A stretch of DNA of 43,514 nt from Candidatus Segatella violae (GCA_002440225.1 DJSH01000056.1:3057-46570); one strand, 5' to 3'; shown: positions 31,607 through 40,694, counted from the stretch's first letter. Made by a program: numbers and translations. Notes: generated from the sequence alone by a model not told the origin.

Positions 31607-33103
31607 ATGATCATTGAAGAGTTAAAATATCAGATATTACAGCAGTTTGGCTTTCCGCCGACTCCCGAACAGGCGCATGCACTCGATGTGTTTGCTCGTT
31701 TCTTGACCGACCCGAATCCTCATGCAGTGATGATATTGCGAGGTAGCGCTGGTACGGGTAAGACGTCGCTTTCGGGTGCCATCGTCCGCACGCTCAAGGC
31801 TATCCATCAGAAGGTGATGCTCTTGGCTCCTACGGGCAGGGCTGCCAAGGTCTTCTCGCTGGGCAGTGGGGCTCCGGCTTACACCATCCATCGCCGCATC
31901 TATCGTGAGAAGGCTTTCGCCGGGGTGGACGGACAGTTCAATCTCAACGACAATCTTTACACCGATACGCTCTTCATGGTGGATGAGGCTTCGATGGTAG
32001 CCAACTTGGGATTGGGTGGAACTACCTTCGGAAGTGGCTGCTTGCTCGATGACCTGATACAGTTTGTGTATCAGGGGCATAACGACCGACTGATGCTCAT
32101 CGGCGACAAGGCACAGTTGCCTCCCATCGGCGAGGAGGAGTCGCCAGCGCTCAACGCCGCCGTGCTGGAAGGCTATGGCTTGGCGGTCTATGAGTGCGAC
32201 CTGAACGAAGTGCTTCGACAGAGCCAGCAATCGGGCATCCTCTATAATGCCACGTTGATTCGCCAGATGATAACCCACGACGACATCACCCAGTTGCCGA
32301 AGATTCGCTTTCAGGGTTTCGCTGACATCAAGGAGATGCCAGGCTCGGAACTGATCGAGGCATTGGGGGATAGCTATCACCATGTGGGACTCGACGATAC
32401 CATCGTGGTGACTCGCAGCAACAAGCGAGCCAACATCTTCAACAACGGTATCCGCAACATGGTGTTGGACAGAGAGGAAGATTTGGAAAGTGGCGACATC
32501 CTCATGATTGTGAAGAACAATTATTATTGGACCGAGGAGGAGAGGAAAAAGCTCTTGGAAGTGAAGAGTGAAGAACGAAGAGTGAAGAATGTCCAAGTTC
32601 AAAGTAACGAGATTCCTCCTTTCCTGGCTAATGGCGATAGATGCAAGGTGAAGCGAGTGAGCCGTCGCATCGAACTCTATGGTTTCCACTTCGCCACCCT
32701 GCTGCTGCAATTCCCCGATTATGATAATTATGAGTTGGAGGCTACCGTGTTGCTCGATACCTTGCAGAGCGATGCGCCGGCACTGACCCATGAGCAACAG
32801 GAACAGCTCTTCCATCAAGTGGAGGAGGATTACCAGGACATTCCGCTGAAAGCAGACCGCATGAAGGCAATCCGACAAGACCCATACTTCAATGCCCTGC
32901 AAGTGAAGTTTGCTTATGCTGTAACCTGCCACAAGGCACAGGGCGGACAGTGGGCTCATGTCTATGTGGACCAAGGCTACATGACCGATGATATGTTGAC
33001 TCCCGATTATATCCATTGGCTCTATACTGCTTTCACCCGTGCCACCGAGATGCTTTATCTGGTCAACTGGCCCAAGACACAGATTGAGGAAGAAAATCAA
33101 TAA
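31607..33103 (+). CDS. RecD2-like ATP-dependent DNA helicase (AAA_30 / UvrD_C_2)
   Basis: 498 residues from ATG 31607; the longer open frame would start upstream of the promoter. Superfamily 1B helicase motifs: Walker A LRGSAGTGKTSLSGAIV, Walker B TLFMVDEASMV, LIGDKAQLPPIGEE, and the C-terminal YAVTCHKAQGGQW with LYTAFTRATEML. These match the short RecD2/Pif1-like helicases of Bacteroidota; the N-terminal extension of true RecD2 is absent. Residues 319-328 (VKSEERRVKN) come from the 31-nt repeat also present in glycerate kinase, placed in a loop between NNYYWTEEE and FLANGDRCK. Confidence 0.85.
   Translation: MIIEELKYQILQQFGFPPTPEQAHALDVFARFLTDPNPHAVMILRGSAGTGKTSLSGAIVRTLKAIHQKVMLLAPTGRAAKVFSLGSGAPAYTIHRRIYREKAFAGVDGQFNLNDNLYTDTLFMVDEASMVANLGLGGTTFGSGCLLDDLIQFVYQGHNDRLMLIGDKAQLPPIGEEESPALNAAVLEGYGLAVYECDLNEVLRQSQQSGILYNATLIRQMITHDDITQLPKIRFQGFADIKEMPGSELIEALGDSYHHVGLDDTIVVTRSNKRANIFNNGIRNMVLDREEDLESGDILMIVKNNYYWTEEERKKLLEVKSEERRVKNVQVQSNEIPPFLANGDRCKVKRVSRRIELYGFHFATLLLQFPDYDNYELEATVLLDTLQSDAPALTHEQQEQLFHQVEEDYQDIPLKADRMKAIRQDPYFNALQVKFAYAVTCHKAQGGQWAHVYVDQGYMTDDMLTPDYIHWLYTAFTRATEMLYLVNWPKTQIEEENQ
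32560..32590 (+). repeat. 31-nt intragenic repeat, copy 2
   Basis: Identical to 13143-13173 and read in the same frame, giving VKSEERRVKN. Confidence 0.85.
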
Positions 33104-33128
33104 GTCGTGGCAAATAAACTGGTGAAAG

Positions 33129-33160
33129 TTTGATGGTTCAAGAAAAAAGTGTTATTTTTG
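33129..33160 (+). promoter_or_regulatory. Promoter of gmd-fcl
   Basis: TTTG (33129-33132), 20 nt, TATTTTTG (33153-33160). The leader before the gmd ATG is about 75 nt. Confidence 0.7.
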
Positions 33161-33240
33161 CAGAGTATTAAATACAATGCCATAGATAAAATAGAGAATT
33201 ATATACAATAGATTAATCAGATATTAAATACAACAGATAA

Positions 33241-34353
33241 ATGGAAAAAAGAAAAGTTGCATTGATTACCGGTATTACGGGTCAAGATGGCTCTTACTTG
33301 GCGGAGCTGTTGCTGAGCAAGGGATATGATGTACACGGCACCATCCGTCGTTCGTCTACCGACTATCGTGAGCGCATCGCTCACTTGGAGGGTGCTCCTA
33401 ACTTCCATCTTCACTATGCCGATCTTAGTGACTCCATGAGCATCATTCAGGTGATGAATAAGGTGAAACCAACAGAAGTTTACAACCTCGCTGCCCAGAG
33501 CCACGTACAGGTGAGCTTCGACTCTCCTGAGTTTACAGCCGATGTGGATGCTACCGGCGTACTCCGTATCTTGGAGGCTATCCGCCAGTGTGGTTTGGCA
33601 GAGACTTGTCGTATGTATCAGGCTTCCACTTCCGAGCTTTATGGCAAGGTGGAGGAGGTTCCTCAGAACGAGAACACGCCGTTCCACCCTTATTCTCCAT
33701 ACGCAGTAGCCAAGCAGTATGGCTTCTGGATAGTGAGAGAGTATCGTGAGGCATACAATATGTTCTGCTGTTCGGGCATTCTCTTCAACCACGAGTCAGA
33801 GCGTCGTGGCGAGACCTTCGTAACCCGCAAAATCACTCTTGCTGCCGCTCGCATCAAGCAGGGCAAGCAGGATAAGGTTTATCTAGGTAACCTCGACTCC
33901 CTCCGTGACTGGGGCTATGCCAAGGACTATGTGGAGTGCATGTGGCTCATCCTTCAGGCAGAGAAACCAGAGGACTTCGTTATCGCCACAGGCAAGCAGC
34001 ATTCTGTAAGAGAGTTCGCCCAGTTGGCTTTCCACTATGTGGGCATCGAGCTGAAGTGGGAAGGTAAGGGCGAGAATGAGAAGGGTGTCTGCATAGAGGG
34101 ACCAGAGAACTTGATAGGCAAGACCCTCGTAGAGGTATCGCCAGACTTCTATCGTCCTACCGATGTGGTCAACCTTTGGGGCGACCCAACCAAGGCTAAG
34201 GCTAAACTCAATTGGAATCCTAACACCACCTCCTTCGAGGACTTGGTGAAGATCATGGTAGATAGCGACATGGCAAAGGTAGCCGCCGAAGATGCCAGCC
34301 AGAAGGTACGCTGCAACCTCGCCGAATACCTAGAAAAAGGTATTGTGAAGTAA
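33241..34353 (+). CDS. gmd: GDP-mannose 4,6-dehydratase
   Basis: 370 residues. Short-chain dehydrogenase fold with the NADP-binding ALITGITGQDGSYLAELLL. The active-site region is STSELYGKVEEVPQNE, and the catalytic pair lies in YAVAKQYGFW (YxxxK). NHESERRGETFVTRKIT is the usual GMD block. It converts GDP-mannose to GDP-4-keto-6-deoxymannose, the first step to GDP-L-fucose. The fcl gene follows after 49 nt. The product feeds fucosylated capsule, O-antigen or glycoproteins in Bacteroidota. Confidence 0.96.
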   Translation: MEKRKVALITGITGQDGSYLAELLLSKGYDVHGTIRRSSTDYRERIAHLEGAPNFHLHYADLSDSMSIIQVMNKVKPTEVYNLAAQSHVQVSFDSPEFTADVDATGVLRILEAIRQCGLAETCRMYQASTSELYGKVEEVPQNENTPFHPYSPYAVAKQYGFWIVREYREAYNMFCCSGILFNHESERRGETFVTRKITLAAARIKQGKQDKVYLGNLDSLRDWGYAKDYVECMWLILQAEKPEDFVIATGKQHSVREFAQLAFHYVGIELKWEGKGENEKGVCIEGPENLIGKTLVEVSPDFYRPTDVVNLWGDPTKAKAKLNWNPNTTSFEDLVKIMVDSDMAKVAAEDASQKVRCNLAEYLEKGIVK

Positions 34354-34360
34354 AGGTCTC

Positions 34361-34387
34361 CACAGATCTCACAGATTTCACGGATTT
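34361..34387. repeat. Three 9-nt tandem units between gmd and fcl
   Basis: CACAGATCT, CACAGATTT and CACGGATTT follow one another in the 49-nt gap. The word resembles intergenic repeats seen in many Bacteroidota; no function is evident. Confidence 0.5.
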
Positions 34388-34402
34388 TTTAGAAACAAAA
34401 AC

Positions 34403-35611
34403 ATGTTAGATAAAAATTCAAAGATATACGTAGCAGGACACCACGGTCTCGTGGGTTCCGCTATATGGAACAACCTCAAGTCAAGAGGTTACAATAACTT
34501 GGTAGGTCGTACTCACAAAGAACTAGACCTCACCGACCAATACGCCGTTGAGAAGTTCTTCGACGAAGAACGTCCTGACGCCGTGGTCTTGGCAGCAGCT
34601 TTCGTCGGCGGTATCATGGCGAACAGCCTCTACCGTGCTGACTTCATCATGCAAAACATGAAGATGCAGTGCAACGTCATCAGCAACGCCTACTCTCATG
34701 GCGTGAAGAAGCTCCTCTTCTTGGGCAGCACCTGTATCTATCCAAAGGATGCCCCACAGCCAATGAGCGAGGATGTCCTTCTGACATCTCCTCTGGAATA
34801 TACCAATGAGGAATACGCCATTGCCAAGATAGCTGGTTTGAAGATGTGCGAGAGCTACAACCTCCAGTACGGCACCAACTATATCGCCGTGATGCCAACC
34901 AACCTCTATGGTCCAAACGACAACTTCCACTTGGAGAACAGCCATGTGATGCCAGCCATGATGCGCAAGATTTATCTTGCCAAGCTCATCCACGATGGCG
35001 ACTGGCACAGCATCGAGGTGGATATGAACAAGCGTCCTATCAACCCTACCGACAAGCTCCGTGCCATCATCGGCGAGGGCAACGTGGATGGTCATAACGA
35101 CCACGAGCGCATCTTGAAAGCCTTGGAGTTCTATGGTATTTATAATAATAAGGTGGTGCTCTGGGGTACAGGCAAGCCACTCCGTGAGTTCCTTTGGAGC
35201 GAGGATATGGCAGATGCCAGCGTGCATGTGCTGTTGAACGTGGATTTCAAGGACATCATCGGCATCGAGAAATACTCTTCCGTATTCTATGGAGCGAAGG
35301 TAGATGGAGCGGTAGATAGAAACAACTCCGAGGGAAGAGGCGGAGCCATCCCATCCCTCGGTGAAATTCGCAACTGCCATATCAACGTCGGTACAGGCAA
35401 GGAGTTGACCATCCGTGAGCTCTCAGAGTTAGTACGTAAGGCTGTAGGCTTCGAGGGAGAAATCGAGTTTGATGCCAGCAAGCCAGACGGCACTCCTCGC
35501 AAACTCATCTCCGTGGATAAGCTTCATCGCTTAGGCTGGACCCACAAGGTCGAGATCGAGGATGGTGTGAAGAAACTCTACGATTGGTATCAGAATAGTT
35601 TGAAAGACTAA
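34403..35611 (+). CDS. fcl: GDP-L-fucose synthase
   Basis: 402 residues, longer than the ~310-320 of E. coli Fcl because of an insertion in the second half (about 215-305, including DHERILKALEFYGIYNNKV and YSSVFYGAKVDGAVDRN), a form common in Bacteroidota. NADP site GHHGLVGSAI; conserved AAAFVGGIMANS; catalytic YAIAKIAGLK. It epimerises and reduces the GMD product to GDP-L-fucose. It is in an operon with gmd. Confidence 0.94.
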   Translation: MLDKNSKIYVAGHHGLVGSAIWNNLKSRGYNNLVGRTHKELDLTDQYAVEKFFDEERPDAVVLAAAFVGGIMANSLYRADFIMQNMKMQCNVISNAYSHGVKKLLFLGSTCIYPKDAPQPMSEDVLLTSPLEYTNEEYAIAKIAGLKMCESYNLQYGTNYIAVMPTNLYGPNDNFHLENSHVMPAMMRKIYLAKLIHDGDWHSIEVDMNKRPINPTDKLRAIIGEGNVDGHNDHERILKALEFYGIYNNKVVLWGTGKPLREFLWSEDMADASVHVLLNVDFKDIIGIEKYSSVFYGAKVDGAVDRNNSEGRGGAIPSLGEIRNCHINVGTGKELTIRELSELVRKAVGFEGEIEFDASKPDGTPRKLISVDKLHRLGWTHKVEIEDGVKKLYDWYQNSLKD

Positions 35612-35613
35612 GT

Positions 35614-35863
35614 TAAGAATTAGAGAATTTTTCAAACTGTACGGTTGATATTTTTTAGTCAAGAATTAGAGAATTAGAGAATTTTTCTTTTCTTCTGATA
35701 AGGAATGAATAAGAATTAGAGAAAGTATTCGGCAAGCCGAATATGCCTAACGGGCTCAAAAGCAAGATGGAAAGCAAGGTTGCTGAAGGCAGAGCCTTCT
35801 CTTGTAATTCTCATTATATTCAACTAAGCAAGAATGAAAATTCTCTAATTCTCTAATTCTTGA
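35614..35863. repeat. Purine-rich inverted repeat cluster after fcl
   Basis: 35659-35685 and 35837-35863 are perfect 27-nt inverted copies built on AGAATTAGAGAATT. Partial copies occur at 35614-35631 and near 35710. Between them lie GCCTAACGGGCTC (35745-35757), the inverse of the end of the 10545-10736 element, and CTGTACGGTTG, like the end of the 14802-15036 element. No gene is visible in this 296-nt gap; it looks like a nest of decayed repeats. Confidence 0.7.
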
Positions 35864-35907
35864 TAAAAAACATTGCCGAACTTGACAACATCCGAAACTT
35901 GAAATGA

Positions 35908-37308
35908 TTATTTCAATCCGTCAGCATCGCCAGTGGTCTTGAGCCCATTGCTCTTGTCCCTAGCGGTGATGTTGACTTTTTTCACAATCGTATTCTCTAT
36001 CAAGTCCTTGTCGAAAGCCATTTTCTTGTCGGTGCAGTTGATATTCTCGAAGGTGAAGTCAACCAATCGATATTTATCGCTCTTGCCCACATCGAAGAAG
36101 TTGTCGCAGTTCATCTGGATATTCTTCATCGTGATGTTGTTGCACTGGCTCAAAGGCATGTCCTTGCGGTCGCCGAGGTTGAAGAACTGAGTCCATGGAC
36201 GAACCACGAGGAAACTGCCTACATTACCTTGGATGTTGTCCACCGTTACATATTCATAATGCTGAGGAGTGTCTGGGCGCATCTTCAACCAGAGTACACG
36301 CTGTGCGTTGCCCACCTTGATGTTGCGAAGGATGATGTTGCGGTCGTTCACGCTCTCGCTGCCCAAGGTTAAGCAACCGTGCACTCTGCCATAGTTGCAG
36401 TTTTGGATGAGGACATTATATACCGGTCCGTTCTCTGGCGCTTGGTCAGCCCAAGTTCCCTTGCCACCCTTGATGGCAACGGCATCATCGTTTACGTTCA
36501 TGTAGCAACCATTTACCAATACGTCGTGACAGGCATCTATGTCGATGGCATCGCTGCTAGGTGCTCGCAAACCTTTGGTTGGAGCAAAGATGTAACAATC
36601 GAGGTAGCGCACGTGGTCGCAGTGATAGATGTGGGTCGTCCAGAATGGACTGTTCTGGATATGTACATCCTGTAAGGTCACGTTGCTGGAGTTGCTGATA
36701 TATACCAGGCGAGGACGCTGTGCATCCTTGTTGGTACACTGGCGGTTCCAGGTGCGGCGAATCCAAAACTCCTCCCAGTAGTGATGACCATTGCCGTCGA
36801 TGGTGCCAGGACCTGCGATGGTAAAGCCGTCGCACTTGTCGGCATTGATGAAGGCGGAGAAATACTTGCAGGTCTCTCCCTCGATGCGAGTTTCCAAGAC
36901 AGGGAAGTTGGCGATGCGGTCGCTGCCTTTCAGTTTGCCACCTTCTGATACATAGAGGTGGGTCTTCGGCTTGAAGAAGAGGGCACCGCTCTGATAGGTT
37001 CCCGCAGGGACGACGATGATGCCACCGCCATCCTTCGCTGCACGGTCGATGACAGCCTGGATAGCCTTGGTCTGAATCAAGGTACTGTCGCTCTTGACAC
37101 CATAGTCGGTGATGACATACTTCTTGCCGAGGGTATCGACATTCACTTTCTGGGTGTTGCTGAACCAAGCGTCCATCTTCGTGCCGTCAGGCCAAAGCTC
37201 AGTCTTGGCTTTCTTCACTTTGTTTTGTTTCTTGGCGGCGTTGGCGCTTAGTGGCGAGAGTGCCACCAAGCAAGCCATAAGCCAAATATATTTCTTCTTT
37301 GCTATCAT
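35908..37308 (-). CDS. GH28-family polygalacturonase-like enzyme, secreted
   Basis: 466 residues with a signal peptide (WLMACLVALSPLSANA). A right-handed beta-helix pectinase. GH28 motifs are seen as SSDAIDID (251-258), NDDAVAIKGG (273-282, the catalytic Asp pair) and RVHGCLTLGSE (308-318). The N-terminal beta-helix start is YGVKSDSTLIQTKAIQAVID. The family cleaves polygalacturonan or rhamnogalacturonan backbones or removes terminal galacturonate; the neighbours (GH105, GH106 remnant) favour rhamnogalacturonan-I. Last gene of the cluster, 48 nt after GH105. Confidence 0.88.
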   Translation of the reverse strand: MIAKKKYIWLMACLVALSPLSANAAKKQNKVKKAKTELWPDGTKMDAWFSNTQKVNVDTLGKKYVITDYGVKSDSTLIQTKAIQAVIDRAAKDGGGIIVVPAGTYQSGALFFKPKTHLYVSEGGKLKGSDRIANFPVLETRIEGETCKYFSAFINADKCDGFTIAGPGTIDGNGHHYWEEFWIRRTWNRQCTNKDAQRPRLVYISNSSNVTLQDVHIQNSPFWTTHIYHCDHVRYLDCYIFAPTKGLRAPSSDAIDIDACHDVLVNGCYMNVNDDAVAIKGGKGTWADQAPENGPVYNVLIQNCNYGRVHGCLTLGSESVNDRNIILRNIKVGNAQRVLWLKMRPDTPQHYEYVTVDNIQGNVGSFLVVRPWTQFFNLGDRKDMPLSQCNNITMKNIQMNCDNFFDVGKSDKYRLVDFTFENINCTDKKMAFDKDLIENTIVKKVNITARDKSNGLKTTGDADGLK

Positions 37309-37356
37309 GTTTTTTACTTTTCAATATGTATGGTAAAAATAGCCCTATACTGGTGT

Positions 37357-38505
37357 TTATTTTTTTAACTTTAAAAGCTTATAGTACTCTACTGCTCCCA
37401 GCAAGAGGCAGCCTGTGCCGTAGTCCTCAAAGTCAGGAACGGAGGTGAAGGTGACGGGCTGACCTGCGGCAGGATCTTTGCCGGTGCCTTGGTTGTAGCC
37501 GATGAAGCCATCCTCGTGTACAGAGGCAGCCAGTGCCTTCCAAGCCTTGTCCATTGCCTTCTGGTAAGTGGCTCTAGGCAGAATGCCTTGTTGCACGCCC
37601 CAAGCCATGCCGTAGAGGAAGAGACCTGTGCCCGTCATCTCTGGACCGCCGTAGTTGGCAGGACAAACGAGGCTTACGTTCCAGTAGCCATCCTCACGCT
37701 GACTCTTCAGGATAGCCTTGCTCATCAAGATGAAATCGTTCTTGAGATACTGATAGTTCTTGTCGGTCTTAGGCAAGGTCTGCATCACACGTACCAACGC
37801 TGCATACACCCAACCATTGCCACGGCTCCAATAACAGTTGCTGCCATCTTTCTCCTTGTAAGGTGGTACATAGTCCTTGTCTCTCCACCAGAAACCTTCC
37901 TTCTTGTTGAAGAGCCCCCCAGCTAAGGTGTCGCGGCTCCACTTGTAGGAGTTCATCGCATAGTCGAGATACTTCTTCTCGCCAGTGATCTTGGCATACT
38001 TGGCATAGACAGGCATCGCCATCTGGATGGCATCGATCCATGTCCAGTAAGACACTCGCTTGGTGCTCATCTGATGGTCGAGGTTCTCCTTCACCTTGCT
38101 GATGTCCTTCTTGCCGCCCGTCTGCACATAGCGGTCGAGATAGGTTTGCTGGCAGCACTGGTTGTCGGCATCGGTATCGTTCACGCTGTTGCGAGCCGTC
38201 CACTTGTGGTAGTCTGCCCACTGGTCGGTGTAGTCGAGGTAACGCTGCTGAGAGTCAATCTCGTAGAGAGCCATCAGTCCCTCATAATATACGGCACGAG
38301 TCCAGAGGTTGCTCGTGCGCTTCTTCTTCTTCACGTAAGTGTCGATGGTAGGGTCGCTGTACTTCGTCATGAAGTAGTTGTTGGTGCGATGCGCTACCTC
38401 TAGGATTTCCTGCCGTAAGGCATTCTCTGCCTTAGCAGCATTCTGGGCAGATATAAAAGTAAAGCCCACGAATGCGCAAATGGCTGTTAAGATTATTTTC
38501 TTCAT
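37357..38505 (-). CDS. GH105 unsaturated rhamnogalacturonyl hydrolase
   Basis: 382 residues with a signal peptide (MKKIILTAICAFVGFTFISA). It is an alpha/alpha-barrel GH105/88-type enzyme: AVYYEGLMALYEID near the N-terminus, WTWIDAIQMAMPVYAKYA around 154-171, whose Asp158 aligns with the family's conserved DxxxMA motif, and NGWVYAALVRVMQTLP later. It hydrolyses the unsaturated galacturonyl residue left by pectin lyases. It lies between GH28 and the GH106 remnant, fitting stepwise breakdown of rhamnogalacturonan. Confidence 0.88.
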   Translation of the reverse strand: MKKIILTAICAFVGFTFISAQNAAKAENALRQEILEVAHRTNNYFMTKYSDPTIDTYVKKKKRTSNLWTRAVYYEGLMALYEIDSQQRYLDYTDQWADYHKWTARNSVNDTDADNQCCQQTYLDRYVQTGGKKDISKVKENLDHQMSTKRVSYWTWIDAIQMAMPVYAKYAKITGEKKYLDYAMNSYKWSRDTLAGGLFNKKEGFWWRDKDYVPPYKEKDGSNCYWSRGNGWVYAALVRVMQTLPKTDKNYQYLKNDFILMSKAILKSQREDGYWNVSLVCPANYGGPEMTGTGLFLYGMAWGVQQGILPRATYQKAMDKAWKALAASVHEDGFIGYNQGTGKDPAAGQPVTFTSVPDFEDYGTGCLLLGAVEYYKLLKLKK

Positions 38506-38526
38506 TTTTGCTTATTTCATTTTTGC

Positions 38527-39366
38527 TTATTTGGTTTCTATTAATTTTACATAGCTGTTCAGTCCGCTTGGAACTGGTTCCCACTTTGCGTATGTCGTCT
38601 TCTGATAGCGTAAGTTTGGGGTCCAATTGGCACCGTATACCTCATAACTATCATTGAAGAAGGTGTGAGGATAGGGCGTGCCTGAAGCCGTAAATGCACT
38701 GTCGATGTGTGCGAGGTAATGAGCCACAGCGGTAGAGTCGAAATGGTCGATGACGTATCCTTCGCCACCTGGAGCTGCACGTTTCACCTTCTGTCGGGTG
38801 CGGCTCTCATAGAGGGCGATGACACGTTTCATATCTGGATTTCCCTTGACAGGATAAGATTTGATGACCTTTAGTTTGGCGTAGCCACGCTCTTTCTTGG
38901 GTACATTGAAATTGATGTCCATCAGTTTCTTTTCTGCCCCCACGATGGTATCTACGAACACTGCTTTGCAGGCTGCCTCGTTGATAGGCACCCAAGGACC
39001 GCCGAAAGGCCATCCTGTGCCTGTCGCCATATCGGTCTCGATGCCCACTTGCTTGTTCTCTTTTTCTACAAACTGGAGCATATCCATCCATTTCGGAGAG
39101 AGGTAAGGGATGTCGTTCTTTTCATTGCCTTGCACACCATAGAGCGGTGTGATTTCCACGGCACCGATTCCTGCCCTGGCATATTCGTCGAGGCTCCATT
39201 TCAAGTTTTCCTTGTCCACGGCAGAGCCCATCCACCACCATCTCACTCCAGGCTTGGCTTCCTGGGCAGGGGTAGGGAGCAACTGTGCTAGACAGTTGGC
39301 TGACGAGAACACCGCCAAGGCGAGTGAAAATCCCATGATTTGTTTTCTTTGTTTTTTGTTCATCAT
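38527..39366 (-). pseudogene. Internally deleted GH106 alpha-L-rhamnosidase
   Basis: 279 residues, whereas GH106 enzymes have about 900-1100. After a signal peptide (MGFSLALAVFSSANCLAQ) the sequence is typical of the GH106 N-terminus: GVRWWWMGSAVDKENLKWSL, GIGAVEITPLYGVQG, TGTGWPFGGPWV and HTFFNDSYEVYGANWTPNL. Then it jumps to YAKWEPVPSGLNSYVKLIE, which resembles the usual last residues of these enzymes (a PSGLxGPVKL ending), and stops. The simplest reading is one in-frame deletion of most of the catalytic and accessory domains near position 38605. The remaining protein is unlikely to hydrolyse rhamnosides. It is first in the operon, 21 nt before GH105; a -7 box lies at 39409-39402. Confidence 0.75.
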
Positions 39367-39401
39367 TATGATGGCTTTTAAGTTATTTGTGAATTGTGGT
39401 G

Positions 39402-39409
39402 CAAAGTTA
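39402..39409 (-). promoter_or_regulatory. -7 element of the pectin cluster
   Basis: CAAAGTTA is TAACTTTG on the minus strand, 35 nt before the GH106 start. Confidence 0.5.
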
Positions 39410-39600
39410 AATAAAATATCTCAATTAGGTAGTTCTTATTGTTCGTAAATCTGCATAATTGTTCAAAAATAACAGACGATTTGCCCAAAAAACGAGTGAC
39501 GTGGACTCCGAGCCGAGTAGTCAACGTCAAGAGTCGTTTGATTCCTTCAGGATTGTTGGGACCTGTGGTTTTGAACGAATAGTTAGAAGAATGTAATAAA

Positions 39601-39634
39601 GTGCGCCTTGTAAGGAACTCCTTACAGGGCGCAC
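39601..39634 (-). terminator. Hairpin after the DUF6266 gene
   Basis: GTGCGCCTTGTAAGG (39601-39615) pairs with 39620-39634 with one mismatch across a 4-nt loop, 13 nt past the DUF6266 stop. The arm word CCTTACAGGGCG also appears in the 14802-15036 palindrome. Confidence 0.6.
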
Positions 39635-39647
39635 TCATCCAGCAAGT

Positions 39648-40436
39648 CTATTCGATGGTTCCATCGCCTGATGGATTTCCACCGCCTGATGAACTTCCAC
39701 CTCCAGGAGTCGTTGGGGTGGAACCACCGCCACCGGTGTTGCCCTTGTCGATGACCCCATCGTTGTAGAGAATGCCGTTGGCACCTTGCTCTACACTGCC
39801 GTCGCTCTTCACGTCGCCCACGTATACCGAATTGCTCACGCTGTTGTTCTGAACGGAGGCAAAGGCGATGTAGCAGGAGAGTAGGTCGTCCGACCAGTCG
39901 GCTGGCAATTTGAGGGTTGCCTTGCAGTCCACTCGGCTAGCATCCTCTGTGGTGAAGACAGCCTCACCCTTGGTGAAGTTGTAGATGAGCGGCATGGCGA
40001 AATCGTCGACGGCTGCATGGCTCTCGTCAGAGTTGTCCTCCCAAGAGAAGGTAGCTACGTTGTCTTCTACCTTCACGGTGCAGAAACGGCCGGGCATCAA
40101 GGAGCCGCTGCTCACAAGAACCTTGCTAGGGTCGATGCCGAAGGCTGGATACTTGCCTGCCATGCAGTTGCGCACGGTGTGGCTCATGGCTGCGTTGGTG
40201 GCAGTCTGGTGCTGGGTGTAGTTGCGGAAACCAGCCTGGAGGTAAGCCGTCATCACCTTGACAAACTTTTGTGCCATCCCAAACTTGATGCGCTGAGCCA
40301 TCTGTTTTTCTGTGCGAGGGTTCTTGATGCTCTGGGGCTTTCCACGCATGTATGCCAAGCCCTTCCAGCTACCACCTACTACTGTTCCTACGGTTCCATT
40401 GAATCCGCCAAGAATACCTTGTCTAATCTTTCCCAT
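39648..40436 (-). CDS. DUF6266 family protein
   Basis: 262 residues. The start MGKIRQGILGGFNGTVGTVV and the block GLAYMRGKPQSIKNPRTEKQ are diagnostic of DUF6266, a Bacteroidota family of unknown function whose genes often sit in integrated elements. The middle is beta-rich with SYI/CYIAFASV-like strands. The C-terminal 30 residues are a Gly/Ser/Pro tail (GGGGSTPTTPGGGSSSGGG), probably disordered. It has its own promoter about 200 nt upstream and a long leader with short tandem repeats. Confidence 0.8.
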   Translation of the reverse strand: MGKIRQGILGGFNGTVGTVVGGSWKGLAYMRGKPQSIKNPRTEKQMAQRIKFGMAQKFVKVMTAYLQAGFRNYTQHQTATNAAMSHTVRNCMAGKYPAFGIDPSKVLVSSGSLMPGRFCTVKVEDNVATFSWEDNSDESHAAVDDFAMPLIYNFTKGEAVFTTEDASRVDCKATLKLPADWSDDLLSCYIAFASVQNNSVSNSVYVGDVKSDGSVEQGANGILYNDGVIDKGNTGGGGSTPTTPGGGSSSGGGNPSGDGTIE

Positions 40437-40551
40437 AATCTTTTTCCTTTCTTTAAAATTTAAATGTTATACTTATAAAATACACGTTGTGGCTCCCTTC
40501 TCCCTTCCTAGTCTTACCCTCAAAACGGCGCCATTCGGAGTTTGTATAAAC

Positions 40552-40584
40552 TTGGTACGGAGTTGGTACGGAGAGGGTACGGAG
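40552..40584. repeat. Three 11-bp tandem repeats (iteron-like)
   Basis: TTGGTACGGAG at 40552-40562 and 40563-40573 is followed by AGGGTACGGAG at 40574-40584. They lie in the leader of the DUF6266 transcript and 110 bp past the stop of the primase-like DUF3987 gene. Confidence 0.6.
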
Positions 40585-40644
40585 AAGGTCTTGTTGTCGT
40601 AGGACTGAATCCTTGTCCGTAGCCCTCGTTTCCTAACCACATTG

Positions 40645-40676
40645 CAAAGATACTACTTTTTCTTGCCCTATACAAG
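40645..40676 (-). promoter_or_regulatory. Promoter of the DUF6266 gene
   Basis: On the minus strand CTTG (about 40676-40673), 20 nt, TATCTTTG (40652-40645). The leader is about 200 nt. Confidence 0.6.
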
Positions 40677-40694
40677 CATCGGTAGAAGCCTGCG

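Noticed and set aside
31637..33100. 487-codon minus-strand frame opposite the RecD2-like helicase
   Set aside because: Lies entirely antisense to a gene with intact helicase motifs.
39378..39638. 86-codon minus-strand frame between the GH106 remnant and DUF6266
   Set aside because: Overlaps a terminator hairpin, has no ribosome binding site and no recognisable protein.
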